A stretch of 64,000 bases of DNA from Kappaphycus alvarezii (taxonomy: Eukaryota; Rhodophyta; Florideophyceae; Gigartinales; Solieriaceae). The notes under the pieces are model-generated. The model saw only the letters and a program-made list of their open reading frames with translations. It was not told the origin of the DNA and did no database searches. This document shows positions 12,401 to 22,555 of the stretch, in pieces; position 1 is the first letter of the stretch; each line of letters begins with the position of its first letter. The DNA is taken from the NCBI GenBank assembly GCA_002205965.3, contig NADL03000010.1, positions 1-64,000 of the forward strand. Direction: 5' to 3'. The position numbers and the translations under genes were made by a program.

Positions 12401-13159
12401 CTCTAGCTAGGGGTTTTCCCGTTCGCGTTACCGCTTGAGATATCCCAAAACGGCCTCTAGAATTCGGACTGCTCTGCCAGGGCTGGCAGCGTTCTGCTTG
12501 AAGTATTCGTAATTGATCGAGCGTAGAACATAGCGATGGGGGATTGGAGCGAGGAAAAATTAGATCGCCACGTCGGCAAGGTTCTACAACAGTTACATGT
12601 AGATCACTCTATGATTCCGGCGGATTTGGCGTAATAATTGCTGCTAGATAACCTGAAACCTTCCCATCGGTCTGTTATAAATGCCAAAAAAACATGCAAG
12701 TAGAGTGTGACACGAATCTAAAATGTTCAGTGGGATTCAAAAATTTCTGATTCCCCTTATTATCCTTTTCGTTTCGACCAAAAGAGTTTAAACTTTCAGA
12801 GGTGAGCTAGAAGCTTTACTGCTACCAAAAAATTTTACATACTGGTGGATGCGAAATCTCAGACACAACCGGCGGAAACATACTGAAAGACGAATGAACC
12901 TGATAAAAACCCCGAAAGAGTTTCTTGTTAAACGAAAGTGCGATGGAATGAGAGTATTGGTTGTAAAACTTGAACAAGAACCAATTGCGAAGGTCTCGGT
13001 GCTAACGAAAGTGATAGGTTCCTTTCGCAGTATCGAAAGAAATCATCCAATCAGTGATCGTGAGCTCTAATTTTTCGTAGAAAAGGAACAGGAAATATAT
13101 AGAGAAATAGGAGGAAGAATTTCTGCGCGTAAAGAGAAGCCTTCAGGTTCTCGCTTGAC
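9415..13159. other. Decayed sequence without recognisable genes
   Basis: This should hold Gag and the 5' LTR of the preceding copia-like element (minus strand, 9500-11100), but the open frames (for example 9938-9639 and 10305-10117) carry no zinc knuckle or other motif. Plus-strand ORFs at 11145-11462 (TTG start) and 12849-13070 (ATG start, Lys/Arg-rich) have fairly protein-like composition but no recognised domain. I do not call them genes. Confidence 0.35.
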
Positions 13160-13502
13160 TGTCGTGAGACCCGTGATTTCGCGGCTAGCGATCCACACGA
13201 CGGAAATCGGCGTGGAGATAGGATCACTGTAGCTCTGGAATAAAGGAAGGTTTTACTGAGAGGGCCGGGCGGACGCCTCGGCAGTGCAGCGGACAACTGT
13301 CTACGCTGCTGAAACTTCTCTTGATGATCGTAGGGTCGGAGTGATACGACTACGACGGACGACGGCGTTATTAGTAATGGTAGATACCCGCGCACCCAAT
13401 GAGTCGATGCCATTACAGTGGCATCGGCATGCGCCAACTTCTTACAGTGCGTAGTACACTGTACAGTATACCGTTGTATTTGCTACGTTGTCCTGTGCGA
13501 CA
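13160..13502 (-). repeat. 3' LTR of copia-like element
   Basis: 343 bp, starting TGTCG and ending CGACA. Compared with the other LTR it has single-base differences in homopolymer runs and two or three substitutions. It contains a small hairpin, GATGCC...GGCATC, near 13407-13430. It is 3' because the polyprotein is on the minus strand. Confidence 0.93.
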
Positions 13503-13512
13503 CTCCCCCCAG
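13503..13512 (-). promoter_or_regulatory. Polypurine tract of copia-like element
   Basis: The minus strand reads CTGGGGGGAG directly before the 3' LTR. This is the expected primer site for plus-strand DNA synthesis. Confidence 0.6.
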
Positions 13513-13796
13513 TGGCGCAACGTGGTGTGCGGTAATAAGCGCCAAATAAGCGCCAATAAACGAGTAGTAAGTAAAATTCGTGGCCAAAATATGAATTGTC
13601 GAAATTAAAGGATATGGCGGGACGCTCAGGGCGGCGATCGGCAGAAACAGTAGATAAATGCTCGCTTGTGTTGGCGTGTGTCTCAACCCCTTCTTCCCCA
13701 CGTTTGCTGATCTAGCTACACAGGGGTTGACCAGGGAGCGTTCCAATCCCTTAACGCGTGCGGCGAAGCGCGATAGCGGCGAGCGAGCGAGCGACA

Positions 13797-14924
13797 ATGA
13801 AGAGAACTCGAGAGATGCTGACAGCTGACGAAAAGGAGCTCTTGCAGGCCTACGAAGATGTTTTCGGAGAAGACTCAAGCGATGTGGAAGAATTTTGGAG
13901 TAACGTTAAAGCGAAGAAGCGTGCAACACACGGCAGCGATGGGAGAGGGTCTCTGGTTGTTCGAGGAGGGCGAGGGTCTGCTGGTACTGCATCGGCAAAA
14001 TAGACCGCCGTGGTTGACAATAAGCAGTACACCATCGACGCAGTGCTGTACGGCAGCGGGGTGGATGCTGGTGAGAAAGTATTCGAAAAGGGAAAGTGGT
14101 AAGCGACGATGTCAAATGCGGGTGACAAGTTTGGCTACTTTGTGATAGTAGAATCTTCGATGTCTCCGCCACCATGCCCATCCAGATCTATTGCTTTCAA
14201 AACGCAGGCGATTGCGATGCCGAGCGGCAAAGAGATGCCTCGACAATGCGTAGTCCCGCCGTATCAGCCAACAAGGGCGCAAGCAGGTGATATGAAGCAA
14301 TATGAGCGGCTTGCTTTGGCATGCGTGAAGAACTTCTGTCTTCGCAATCCAGGAGTTGCAGTTGTGACTTTTGGGCCGGCGCGCGAGATGGTAATCCCGA
14401 GCTCGATCCTTTTTTTAACCGAGAATCGAGATTCCTGCTTGTCGGCGTGTCAGGTAGTCTTGATTGCGTACCAGCGTCGGCAGTAAATGCAGCAAGCTGT
14501 TTAGGCGGCTTTGTGCTTGGTGTGAGGGTGCGTGACTACGTAAGTCGAGCTGATGCGCACTTTCGGAAGCTTGGACAGCTAACGGGAGTACTTCACACTG
14601 TCAAGCGGGGCCTGAATTTGCGTAAACCGTATGACAAGAAGGAGTTGTATGCAAGGAGGCGTAGGAATGCTGATAACCGTGGAGAGACGGCGTTCGCGAT
14701 GATTGCGGGGTACCGGCGCGGCATTTGGCTTGTACGCTTAACGCAGGTGGCGCGCGATTTACCAAGGGTGGACCACTGCGTTGCAATTGATGCGCGACGC
14801 CGCATATACTTGATAGTGCGGAAAGGTACCCAATTCAGTTGACGGCGAAACTTTGGAGATGTGCGGCGGGCCGGATACACCAAAGCTGGAGGTAGCAGAA
14901 GTGTTCCAGTTAGTGCAGGAGTAA
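13797..14924 (+). pseudogene. Accessory gene antisense to the element, cysteine-protease-like
   Basis: Plus-strand coding of about 375 codons sits between RNase H and the polypurine tract, opposite to gag-pol. It begins ATG at 13797 with an acidic N-terminus (LTADEKELLQAYEDVFGEDS), continues in the same frame through a TAG (14001) and a TAA (14100), then changes frame near 14430 and again near 14835. Two blocks stand out: SLDCVPASAVNA, like a papain/C39-type catalytic Cys helix, and RVDHCVAIDA about 100 residues later, like the catalytic His strand with a following Asp. It ends MCGGPDTPKLEVAEVFQ. Its TAA (14922-14924) is 2 bases from the RNase H stop, so the two genes are convergent. The protease assignment is inference; the family name is unknown to me. 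Confidence 0.6.
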
Positions 14925-14926
14925 AG

Positions 14927-15337
14927 TCAGGTGATGTCTGGACCGCGAACAATCCATTGATCAATTTGAACGTCTAATTGTCCTGTTGATACAGTGTGAC
15001 GAAGCATTGCCTGACACATGGGCTTCGTTAAACCGTCAGCGATGTTGTGTTGGCTACGCACGAAACCAATATCGGAAATTACGTTGTCGCGGAAGGCTTC
15101 TCGAGCGGCAGCGATATCGAGCATCATCCGTTTCTCGGAAGTCCGTGACCCTTTGGAAATAACGTCGAACAAGCTCTTGCTGTCAGTGAGGAGGTGAATG
15201 GGGACGCGTTTGTTGAGGATGACCTCAAGTTCTTGACCGATAGCGATGGCTATGTCGAACATATCGCTGAAAGCGATGACTTCACCAGACATAGCGGATC
15301 TGGTGACGCGGCGAGCCTTGTAGGATTTGAAGGACAA
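14927..15337 (-). pseudogene. Copia-like RNase H
   Basis: Typical copia RNase H C-terminal half: KSYKARRVTRSAMSGE (metal-binding Glu), HLLTDSKSLFDVI (catalytic Asp) and IGFVRSQHNIADGLTKPM, which matches the conserved V-x-S-x-x-N-x-A-D-x-x-T-K. The N-terminal D-S-S-F motif lies in the RT frame just upstream (end of 15364-16104), so one frameshift near 15390 separates the two. Its stop is 2 bases from that of the antisense gene. Confidence 0.9.
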
Positions 15338-15363
15338 TGGTACTACGGAGTTTGAGTTGTCGC

Positions 15364-16425
15364 CTAGAAAAACAATATGTCCAAGCTGGGAGGAAAGTCG
15401 CGGTTGTTTGCGAAGGAGGAGTCCGAGAACCCCACGATCCGAAGCGTAAGGAGGTCAAGTTTGCCGATACGGAGCCTTAGTCGATTGTCAATAGCGTATC
15501 TCACGGCTTTGTTAAGTCGGCGAATGATGGAAGCGCGCTCCTTGATGTAATTGTCCTCTGTTACTTGCGCCAACTGCGATATTTCAAAAAGGCAGTCTGG
15601 CCGTGAGTTCGAGAGCCATGCCAGTTTCATTCTCATTGACCGAAATTCGGAGAAGGATGCTTCTAATGAGAGGCACTCAAGCTTGCGAAGGTAGTGGTTT
15701 TGGTCAATGAAGAATGAGCCGTCATCTTCCTTCCCGACGATGAATCCCGTGAACTCTGCTGGTAATGACTCGTCAGGCTTCATCTCGAATTTCCGACGAG
15801 TACTATCGGATAACTGACGGAAGCCTTCAGTTCCGCAGCGCATGAGGTCGTCAACGTAAGCGCCGCTCATTCCATTCAAGATACCGTTGTTGAGGATGTA
15901 GTACAGGGCTGGGTCGATGCGAAGCGGCCGCATCCCGAGGTCTTCGCGGTGGTGCTTGTCAATAGTGGCATGCCAGAGGTCACCGGCATCACAGAGTCCG
16001 TATAGCGGTCGCAAAAGCTTGAGGCATTGTTCAGGATCTAGTTCAAACTCGGGAGCAGGTTTGCCGATATATATGTCGCGGGCGAGGGGTTCGGTGGACT
16101 GCAACTATGCCTGGGTGATATCTGCGGTCCACACATCGAAGCCAAAAATGGCAGCCATGGCAAGGAGGAGACGGACCGATTGTGGTTGAAGTGTCGTCGA
16201 CGAATGCACTAACAGATGTTTCATTTTGTCACGATGGCCTCCGATGACGTACCTGGCCTTGTACTTAACCTTGCCGTCTATCGTCGATTTCAATGAAAGT
16301 ACAAAGCGTCCTGGTAGTACGTTCGCATCCTCTGGCACTTCTTCACGCAAGACGACCTTAAAGGTACCTCGTTGAAGCAGGCCTCGTACTTCTTCCTTCT
16401 TGGCTTTTGTCATTTCGGTTCCCAT
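15364..16425 (-). pseudogene. Copia-like reverse transcriptase with one in-frame TAG
   Basis: A single frame covers the RT, broken only by TAG at 16105-16107 within the motif T-Q-A-stop-L-Q-S, where a Tyr or Phe is usual. Visible motifs: KYKARYVIGGH, FDVWTADITQA, LLRPLYGLCDAGDLWH, the catalytic GAYVDDL (YVDD at 15847-15858), FTGFIVG and FSDSSFANN (start of RNase H). Motif spacing is that of a normal Ty1/copia RT. The polymerase motifs are intact apart from the stop. Confidence 0.93.
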
Positions 16426-16432
16426 TGCACGG

Positions 16433-16963
16433 TCGTCGTCTGGGTCTAGGATTTCGACGGCGAGAATGGTGTCTTCCGAAGGTGACTTAAAGTTGCTGAA
16501 GCCATGAGCGATGTCGTTAGGAAGGTGTGCGCAAGTGTCTCAGGGTTCAGATAGGGCTTCACTTGTGCCAAGTTAAAGGGCCTCGGAGGGCTTGCGTTGG
16601 TATCACGGACGAATACAAGCTTCTTCTCGGGGTCAAAGCTGTCCACAGGGAACGGGCCTAGCCATTCGCCGATGCGATTTGCGATGACCTTCTCGCGCCA
16701 GACAAGTACTTTGTCCCGGGTTCATATGCACGGTCGCATGCTGGGGGAACTGCGTGCTTAAGTGCACGCCGGAGGCGTAGCATAGCCATGTGTTTAGCCA
16801 TTTCACTTCTCGCAAGCGCCGCAATGTCAGCTCTTTCTTCCGTGGTAGGACGGCTATGGTGCTGTTCAGATGAAGTCCGAATCTGCGGAAATTCTCCAAA
16901 GACAAGAGCAGACGGGACTAGACCTTCGGGACTAGTGTATCGTTCATAGCCTTGACGGAGCAA
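16433..16963 (-). pseudogene. Integrase C-terminal region and linker to RT
   Basis: Fragments in three frames (16963-16658, 16905-16633, 16646-16446). The first reads LVFGEFPQIRTSSEQH and TTEERADIAALARSEMAKHM, a conserved copia-integrase C-terminal pattern. It follows the integrase ORF with a frame change near 16940. Later fragments carry the linker (FDPEKKLVFVRDTNASPPRP). Two further shifts occur before RT. Confidence 0.75.
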
Positions 16964-18114
16964 GCGAGGGCAACAGACTTATTGACAGTCGGGCTTGCCG
17001 AAAGTATTTTGCGGAACGTTGTGCGCAGTGGTTCGTGATATCGCTCTCCGATACCGAGACTTGAATGTGCTTCAATCCCAGTACGATCGACGTCTACGTC
17101 TGCTAATTTTGCGAGGTGAATGAACTTTTGCCCAAACGCCGAGCCGCGGTCGGTAAGTATCTTGTTCGGGAGACCTGTGTAGATACTTGCCCAGCATTCG
17201 ATAATCTTCGCCCAGATGTGATCCGTCGACACATTGTCGAGAAAGCGTGCAGCGCTGAACCTTGTCCCTTCGTCGACGATATGGAGTACCGGAGCGCCAT
17301 CGATGTACATGATGTCGAGGAAGATCCGCTCGTTAAAGCGAACGTGTTCTGCTCCAAGGGATACGCGAAAGCGAATAGGGGCGTGCTGGATCCGCTGGCA
17401 TGGATCGCAACGCCTTGAGATGTCTTCGAGAGTCTTAAGCGTTTCTGGAGTGGCTTCTTCCGGGCGAGAGCGGGCAATCAGATTAAATAACTTCTTAGCA
17501 GTGGGATGAAAGAATTGACGATGAAGCCGAGCCAGCTGAGTTCTTGTGAAGTGAATGCGAGAGCTTGAATGGAAAGGAACGTAAAGGTGGTTACTAGCGG
17601 AGCGCGTCATCGGGACGAACCAGTCATCCACATACACTACTTGGCTATCTCCTAGGGAATGCGGAATGCGATGAACAAGGCGGTTTGAGACCGTGCATGG
17701 GGTCAATGATTCCCTGTCCATTACGTCCATCCCGAGAAGCGCAGGGATATCAGCATCCACAATGTCCATAGTCACGAAGACGCGAGGGATGCCCGGTGGC
17801 GTTTGGAGAGGTAAGGAGATGCATCCAAGAGAGCCGTAAGAAGCGTCAGCGAAGCGAAACGAGTTCTGAGATGGCAGTATCTTTCTACGGTGGATCCCAA
17901 GAGCCGTCAATATACGGTTCAACTCTTTGCGGCCAACTACTGACTTCGGGCACCAATATCGCAGATGAAACCTAGTGGGCGCTTCTACGGACTTCCTCAT
18001 TGAGCTCCCGTACGAACGTGTCGGTAATAAGTATTTCGGAGCTGGCGGAGCTCTGCGCTGGGTCGGCACTGGGCTCGGCAACCGCTGAAGGAGACGGATC
18101 TTCTGAGCCCACAT
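16918..18114 (-). pseudogene. Copia-like protease-integrase
   Basis: A 398-codon open frame. The protease part shows CPKSVVG followed by VDADIPALLGMDVMD, the usual second half of copia protease, but the catalytic D-T/S-G is replaced by RYWC. Integrase follows: zinc-binding LHRQFFHPTAKKLFNLI and CDPCQRIQH, catalytic FLDIMYID, ILTDRGSAF and GIGERYHEPLRTTF. All three acidic residues of the D,D,E triad seem present. This is the longest intact frame of the element. Confidence 0.88.
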
Positions 18115-18380
18115 TAGGCGTGTATGACGCTAGCGCCTTTGGACGAATTGCAGCAGCAACGTGATGCGTCATGATTTCGCGATCTGCGACTTCTACTGGT
18201 TCACTCGAATCCACAAAGTTTGTCATGTAGGTGAAGTGCGTATCGTTGTCTTCTTTTTCGTCCGACAGTAACGAATCGAGCGTGGCAAGTTCCGCACGCT
18301 CGTCAACCAAATGGTACTGTGAACCTTGTCATCTTCTGAGTCCGATTGGGTTTGTTCGTCTTCACCTTTGATGAAGTCGG

Positions 18381-19977
18381 CTAGGATATGGACCGCCGAC
18401 TCCCCCTCTGCAAGCGGTTTCGAGCGAATGCTGCGACTGCCCCTGGTCCGCATCGATGCTTGGGGGACCAGTCTGGGGCTCCACACTTCCAACATTCTCC
18501 GTATCGTACCTTGTCTTTGGTCGGGGCCCTTTGATGGTAACTCTTATCGCGAATATGTCCTGGGCGGTTGTTTTGATTTGTTGATCGTTGGTTCAATCGA
18601 GCATTGTGACGCGGATTCCGGCCATATCGAGTGAGGTGTGTATCGTGCCCGTTGTGTTCTGCGACGATTCCGGTGAGCTTGCTGTAGTCTTGGTCCTGAG
18701 CTCCAGTGAGTAGGTCAAGCTGACGCAAGTTCTGAATCGATTCGTGCAACGTGGTGACGAACTTATTGTAGGAGTAACCTTGAGATGTTATGCTCTGAAT
18801 CGTATACGAGACCACGGTTGGAACTCAGTCACGGCTTTTCTAAGATAGTCGATCTTATGTGCGTCGGTGCGAAAATCTCGCGGGCATTGTGGAACAAGCT
18901 CGTTGATGTGTTCCACGAGCTTCGTCAAGCCAAGGGAAACGTCACTCAAACCCTTATCATGCATGAAAGATCGCAGGCGTAGTGTTTCCAGGGTTCCCTT
19001 AACTTGGAGCTGTCGGGCGTCGCTGACATACTCCGTGAGCATGACGTTGACCAATTCCCCGTACGACATTGAATCGTTGCAGTTGTCAAAGAAGAACTTT
19101 CGAGCCGCTCCGTCGAAGCAATGAATGAAGAAATCAGCCCTCTGCGTCGGAGAAAGGCTGTATTGGCGCGATGCAACGTTGTACAGCTTAAGTGTTTCGT
19201 GAATATCCTGTGAAATGTCCCTGAAAACTTCATATCCTTGAACATTTGTTGGATATAATTGGCCTTTCGTGCGTCATCACTGCCCTTATGCCCTTGCGAG
19301 TCTGGATACCTCGCTAATCCTTCGGGTTGGGGAGGATCTAGTGGGGAAACTTGCGGTGCTCCAGTTGACGATGTGTTTTGCCTGAGGGTCGGGAATGAAG
19401 CCCTAGGCACCGCTGATACTTGAATCGGTAAAGTCGGAGGGCCACTATTCCTGCCTTCTTTGGCTATCAGTTCCGGTGGGACCGCGCTTCCGTTCGAGTC
19501 GGACGGACTATAGATTCCAGTGCGTATACCGCCGATGGCAGGGACAGGAGCGTTATTGAAGTCCTTGTACTTTCGAACCACCGAAAGCGCGAACTCAACC
19601 TTGCAGTCCATGAAATAGCATAACCACGCCAACAAAGATATACGCTTGTCGTTCTTTTCTGCGCTTGTAAGATACAGTCCATCCATGAAATCCATAGGTA
19701 TTTTCTCGAATGAAAACAGTTCGGCAACTTGAATCAGCACACGGAACGGAAAGATGGAAGACTTGAAGAAATCATCAGAGAACATTGCATGCGGAGGCGG
19801 AAGCAAATCGCGAAGGAAGTCAGCTACTTCTTGGTCTTGCGGAGGTTCCCAAACTGCAGACAGTACGTTAATTTCTTCATTATCTTCTTGATCCAGCGCG
19901 AAGTAGTCCAGGGTAGACCTTGCGGCTTGTAGAATATCGCTTGAGTAATCATTCTTGAACTTCGCGGCACTGATCAT
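18381..19977 (-). pseudogene. Gag of copia-like element
   Basis: Three overlapping frames (19977-18946, 19069-18788, 18815-18381) form one Gag with breaks near 19000-19200 and near 18800. I chose the ATG at 19977 because a stop lies upstream in frame and no earlier ATG exists. Conserved-looking blocks include LTKLVEHINELVPQCP and DYLRKAVTEFQPWS. Near 18450-18494 a CWKCGAPDWSPKHRC cluster occupies the nucleocapsid position, but its spacing (C-x2-C-x8-H-x-C) is not the standard knuckle. A Ser/Asp/Glu-rich spacer (18310-17972) leads into protease. Confidence 0.8.
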
Positions 19978-20159
19978 ACGGGTGATCTTGCGTTTTTCGA
20001 CAGGTATGTCCCGATAGATATCGGAGCCATTGTTCTTGGTGTGATGTGGATCTCTCAGAAAGATCGGTTCAAAAGGCTTTTAGAATGGAAAAAACAGAGA
20101 AGGGATGAGAGTGGTTATGGTTGGTTGTTGCCGGAAAGGGACGAGCCTCGAATCCGGAT

Positions 20160-20505
20160 TGTCGTGAGACCCGTGATTTCGCGGCTAGCGATCCACACGA
20201 CGGCAATCGGCGTGGAGATAGGATCACTGTAGCTCTGAAATAAAGGAAGGTTTTTACTGAGAAGGGCCGGGGCGGACGCCTCGGCAGTGCAGCGGACAAC
20301 TGTCTACGCTGCTGAAACTTCTCTTGATGATCGTAGGGTCGGAGTGATACGACTACGACGGACGACGGCGTTATTAGTAATGGTAGATACCCGCGCACCC
20401 AATGAGTCGATGCCATTACAGTGGCATCGGCATGCGCCAACTTCTTACAGTGCGTAGTACACTGTACAGTATACCGTTGTATTTGCTACGTTGTCCTGTG
20501 CGACA
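20160..20505 (-). repeat. 5' LTR of copia-like element
   Basis: 346 bp, TGTCG...CGACA, followed by the TTGAC duplication at 20506-20510. Just inside it on the minus strand is a stretch (about 20159-20140) containing GATTCGAGGCTCG, complementary to a tRNA T-arm-like sequence. It lacks the usual TGG start, so the primer site is uncertain. Confidence 0.93.
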
Positions 20506-20510
20506 TTGAC

Positions 20511-20935
20511 AGATACATGCTATTACCGTCAATTACCAGAGTATTGCTTTATCTATGATATCCGTGCGCGTCTGAGTGCCTGTTCTGCCACTCATAAATA
20601 TTTCCCCCCACGCATGTTTAATTCTCATCAGCTATCATCGTAGAGGGAGCACCAGTGAGTGAAACTCGATACAGTAGACCAAGTTACAAAAGGGGGCACG
20701 GAGGTTTCGTTTTCTGTAACAAATGGGCTAGCTGATACCAGTCAATTTGTATGGTGGCAGGTTACAAAATCGTGATGACCAGGGCCCAGAAAACTGCAGT
20801 CTGGCTAGATTTTGCACGGTGGCTTGCAATGCAGCCGGTGATGTGGCACCTGGTGGATTCATTCGTTATGTGACGATCCTGAGTTCGTGTATAGTGCCAG
20901 ATCCGCAATCTGATCGGTACATTTAATGAGCAAGT
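20511..20935. repeat. Non-coding, with one copy of dispersed motif M2
   Basis: No gene. At about 20692-20755 lies a copy of a motif with core GTAAC-GA-AGCTGGCTGATACC, here GTAACAAATGGGCTAGCTGA, preceded by GGGGGCACGGAGG. Similar copies occur near 24903-24960, 33484-33545, 35500-35560 and 38296-38350. Confidence 0.6.
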
Positions 20936-22460
20936 TGTTAGGCGCAGATTTTTTTTTGTCGCCGTCATCTACAGGCCTATAGTTTACTGTACTACCTCTC
21001 CTTGTCCAAATTTGCTTATAGTTCCGGTCCTTCCTCGTCCTCCCTGAACCTCGCTTATCATTACCGCGGTCCTCCCCAAATTTACTTCCATTTTATCTAG
21101 ATATTTTTATACTGTATCTACCCCTCTGAATCGATCCCGAATCAAGTTCTTTTTCCCTTTTTGCTTACCTCCTCCTCCAAATTCGTTTTTTTTGAGAAAA
21201 AGGGCGCAAATGCACTACTACAAAATCCCTTGCAGATTTATTTTACCTATTCCTAATCGATAGAACCTGCCCCGGGAGCCTATTTAAACCTTTTTATTCC
21301 AAGTTTCAAACGTCCCTGATCATTTTACTCATCACTCCTCTCCCCAACACACCCAAAACACCCTCTATCCTCCGTCTACAATCATTTACAACCAAAATGA
21401 GCAACCTTCGCCCCTCCGCCCCATCACTAAAAACCGCCCCTCTCGCCCCTTAAACGGCCTTGCGCTCGCAGTATATGGCCCGACGGATGCAGACGACTAC
21501 CTGAGACGGCAGACTAAGAAGAAGATAATAGAATTCGTCCGCAAGCTCTTCGTCGAGGATGAGGCCGAGGAGGTACCTGAGGGTCAGGAGTGGGACATCG
21601 AGGAGGGAGCTGGGGAGACCTTTGAGGAGTGGGTAGCCCCTGGATTGGTCTATGAGGTTAATAACGAGAGGATGAGGATGAGGATGAAGATGAGGATGAG
21701 GTTGAAGATGAGGATGAAGAGAGGATGAGGATGAGGATGAGGATGAAGAGGAGGAAGAGGAGGATGACGAGGACGAGGACGAGTTGGATGAGGGAAATGG
21801 GGGCATGGAAAGTGTTGTACTGGTGGGGCCTGGACTGGAGAGTATGGATCAAGTGGTGCCGACGCTGGAACCGGATGGAGATATCTTTAGTAGTTTAGAT
21901 ATCTCCCAGGAGGGAATAGAGAGCTGTGAGCCATTCGCAGATATTTGTGGGGACTGCTTGGACAGCATGGATATTTTAGAGGAGTTGTTTGGATCTGATT
22001 TAGAGAATGGGAAATAAGAGGACCTCATTGATTGTTAGTTTCTTAAGTATCTTTTGTTTAGAGTATATCATCCACACAAATTGTTTGTATGCATTTCCTG
22101 GTACCTTCTGTAGTTTTGTTCGGACTTTAGGGTTAGCCAAAAGTCTATATAAGCTGAGTAAACCGCTTCCTCATGGAGAGGTCAAGCAAGTTGGCAGACA
22201 GCTTCAAGCTCAGTCCCAAATAGTTAGGAAGTTGAGAGTCAACTTCAGACCCAAGAAGCATTTATTTTACCCTAGTCACTAAGCATAGGTGGTAGACCCT
22301 GCCCCTTCCATACTTGCTTGTAGCCCATTCAACTGTCGTCCCTATACACTCCTTTTCGTTCGTTCAACTATACCACGGTAGCACTTTTGTCGCTTGCAAC
22401 ACCTCCTTCTTGGGGTGGTTGATTCTGAATATCTCTTCTCCCGACGATTTGCCCCTATCA
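20936..22460 (+). repeat. Left LTR arm (plus orientation), 1.5-kb LTR type
   Basis: Ends TG...CA. The 3' third (from about 22110, GTCTATATAAGCTGAGTAAA onward) is homologous to the 720-bp LTR of the neighbouring Ty3-like element. The 5' two thirds are not. It carries a frameshifted copy of the acidic-protein frame: its C-terminal part is open at 21784-22017, while the Asp/Glu run before it (about 21660-21780) is broken near GAGAGGATGAGG. Confidence 0.9.
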
Positions 22461-22555
22461 TTTGATGATTACAGAAAAGAAATCCCCTCGAACGGTTCCC
22501 TAAGACTGCTCAACTCGAATACCTCGGGTGCAACCCCCTCCACAAGAGTACCAAA
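22461..22555 (-). promoter_or_regulatory. Leader with primer-binding site between inverted LTRs
   Basis: Read on the minus strand from 22555 this is TTTGGTACTCTTGTGG..., nearly the same as the leader at 26236-26324, including the primer site and the sequence just before the gag ATG. Four bases of plus-oriented leader (TTTG) remain at the left end. The gag ATG reads ATC here. Confidence 0.85.

Larger units (their letters stand above)
13160..20505 (-). mobile_element. Copia-like LTR retrotransposon, full length but degenerate
   Basis: Two LTRs (13160-13502 and 20160-20505) with TG...CA ends are flanked by a perfect 5-bp target duplication, TTGAC (13155-13159 and 20506-20510). Coding runs right to left: Gag, protease, integrase, RT, RNase H. 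A purine tract abuts the left (3') LTR. The 7.35-kb length is normal for an autonomous element. At least seven frame changes and an in-frame TAG show it is dead. The LTRs differ by only a few substitutions and single-base indels, so the insertion is not very old relative to the decay of its ORFs. It probably integrated already damaged or was moved in trans. Confidence 0.95.

Noticed and set aside
17116-17509. Plus-strand ORFs over the copia-like integrase
   Set aside because: Shadows of the minus-strand integrase; no motif of their own.
21450-21852. Poly-Ser and poly-Leu/Ile ORFs opposite the LTR acidic run (also 23162-23566)
   Set aside because: They are antisense or out-of-frame readings of the GAT/GAG repeat that encodes the Asp/Glu tract; only the acidic frame has homologues in other LTR copies.
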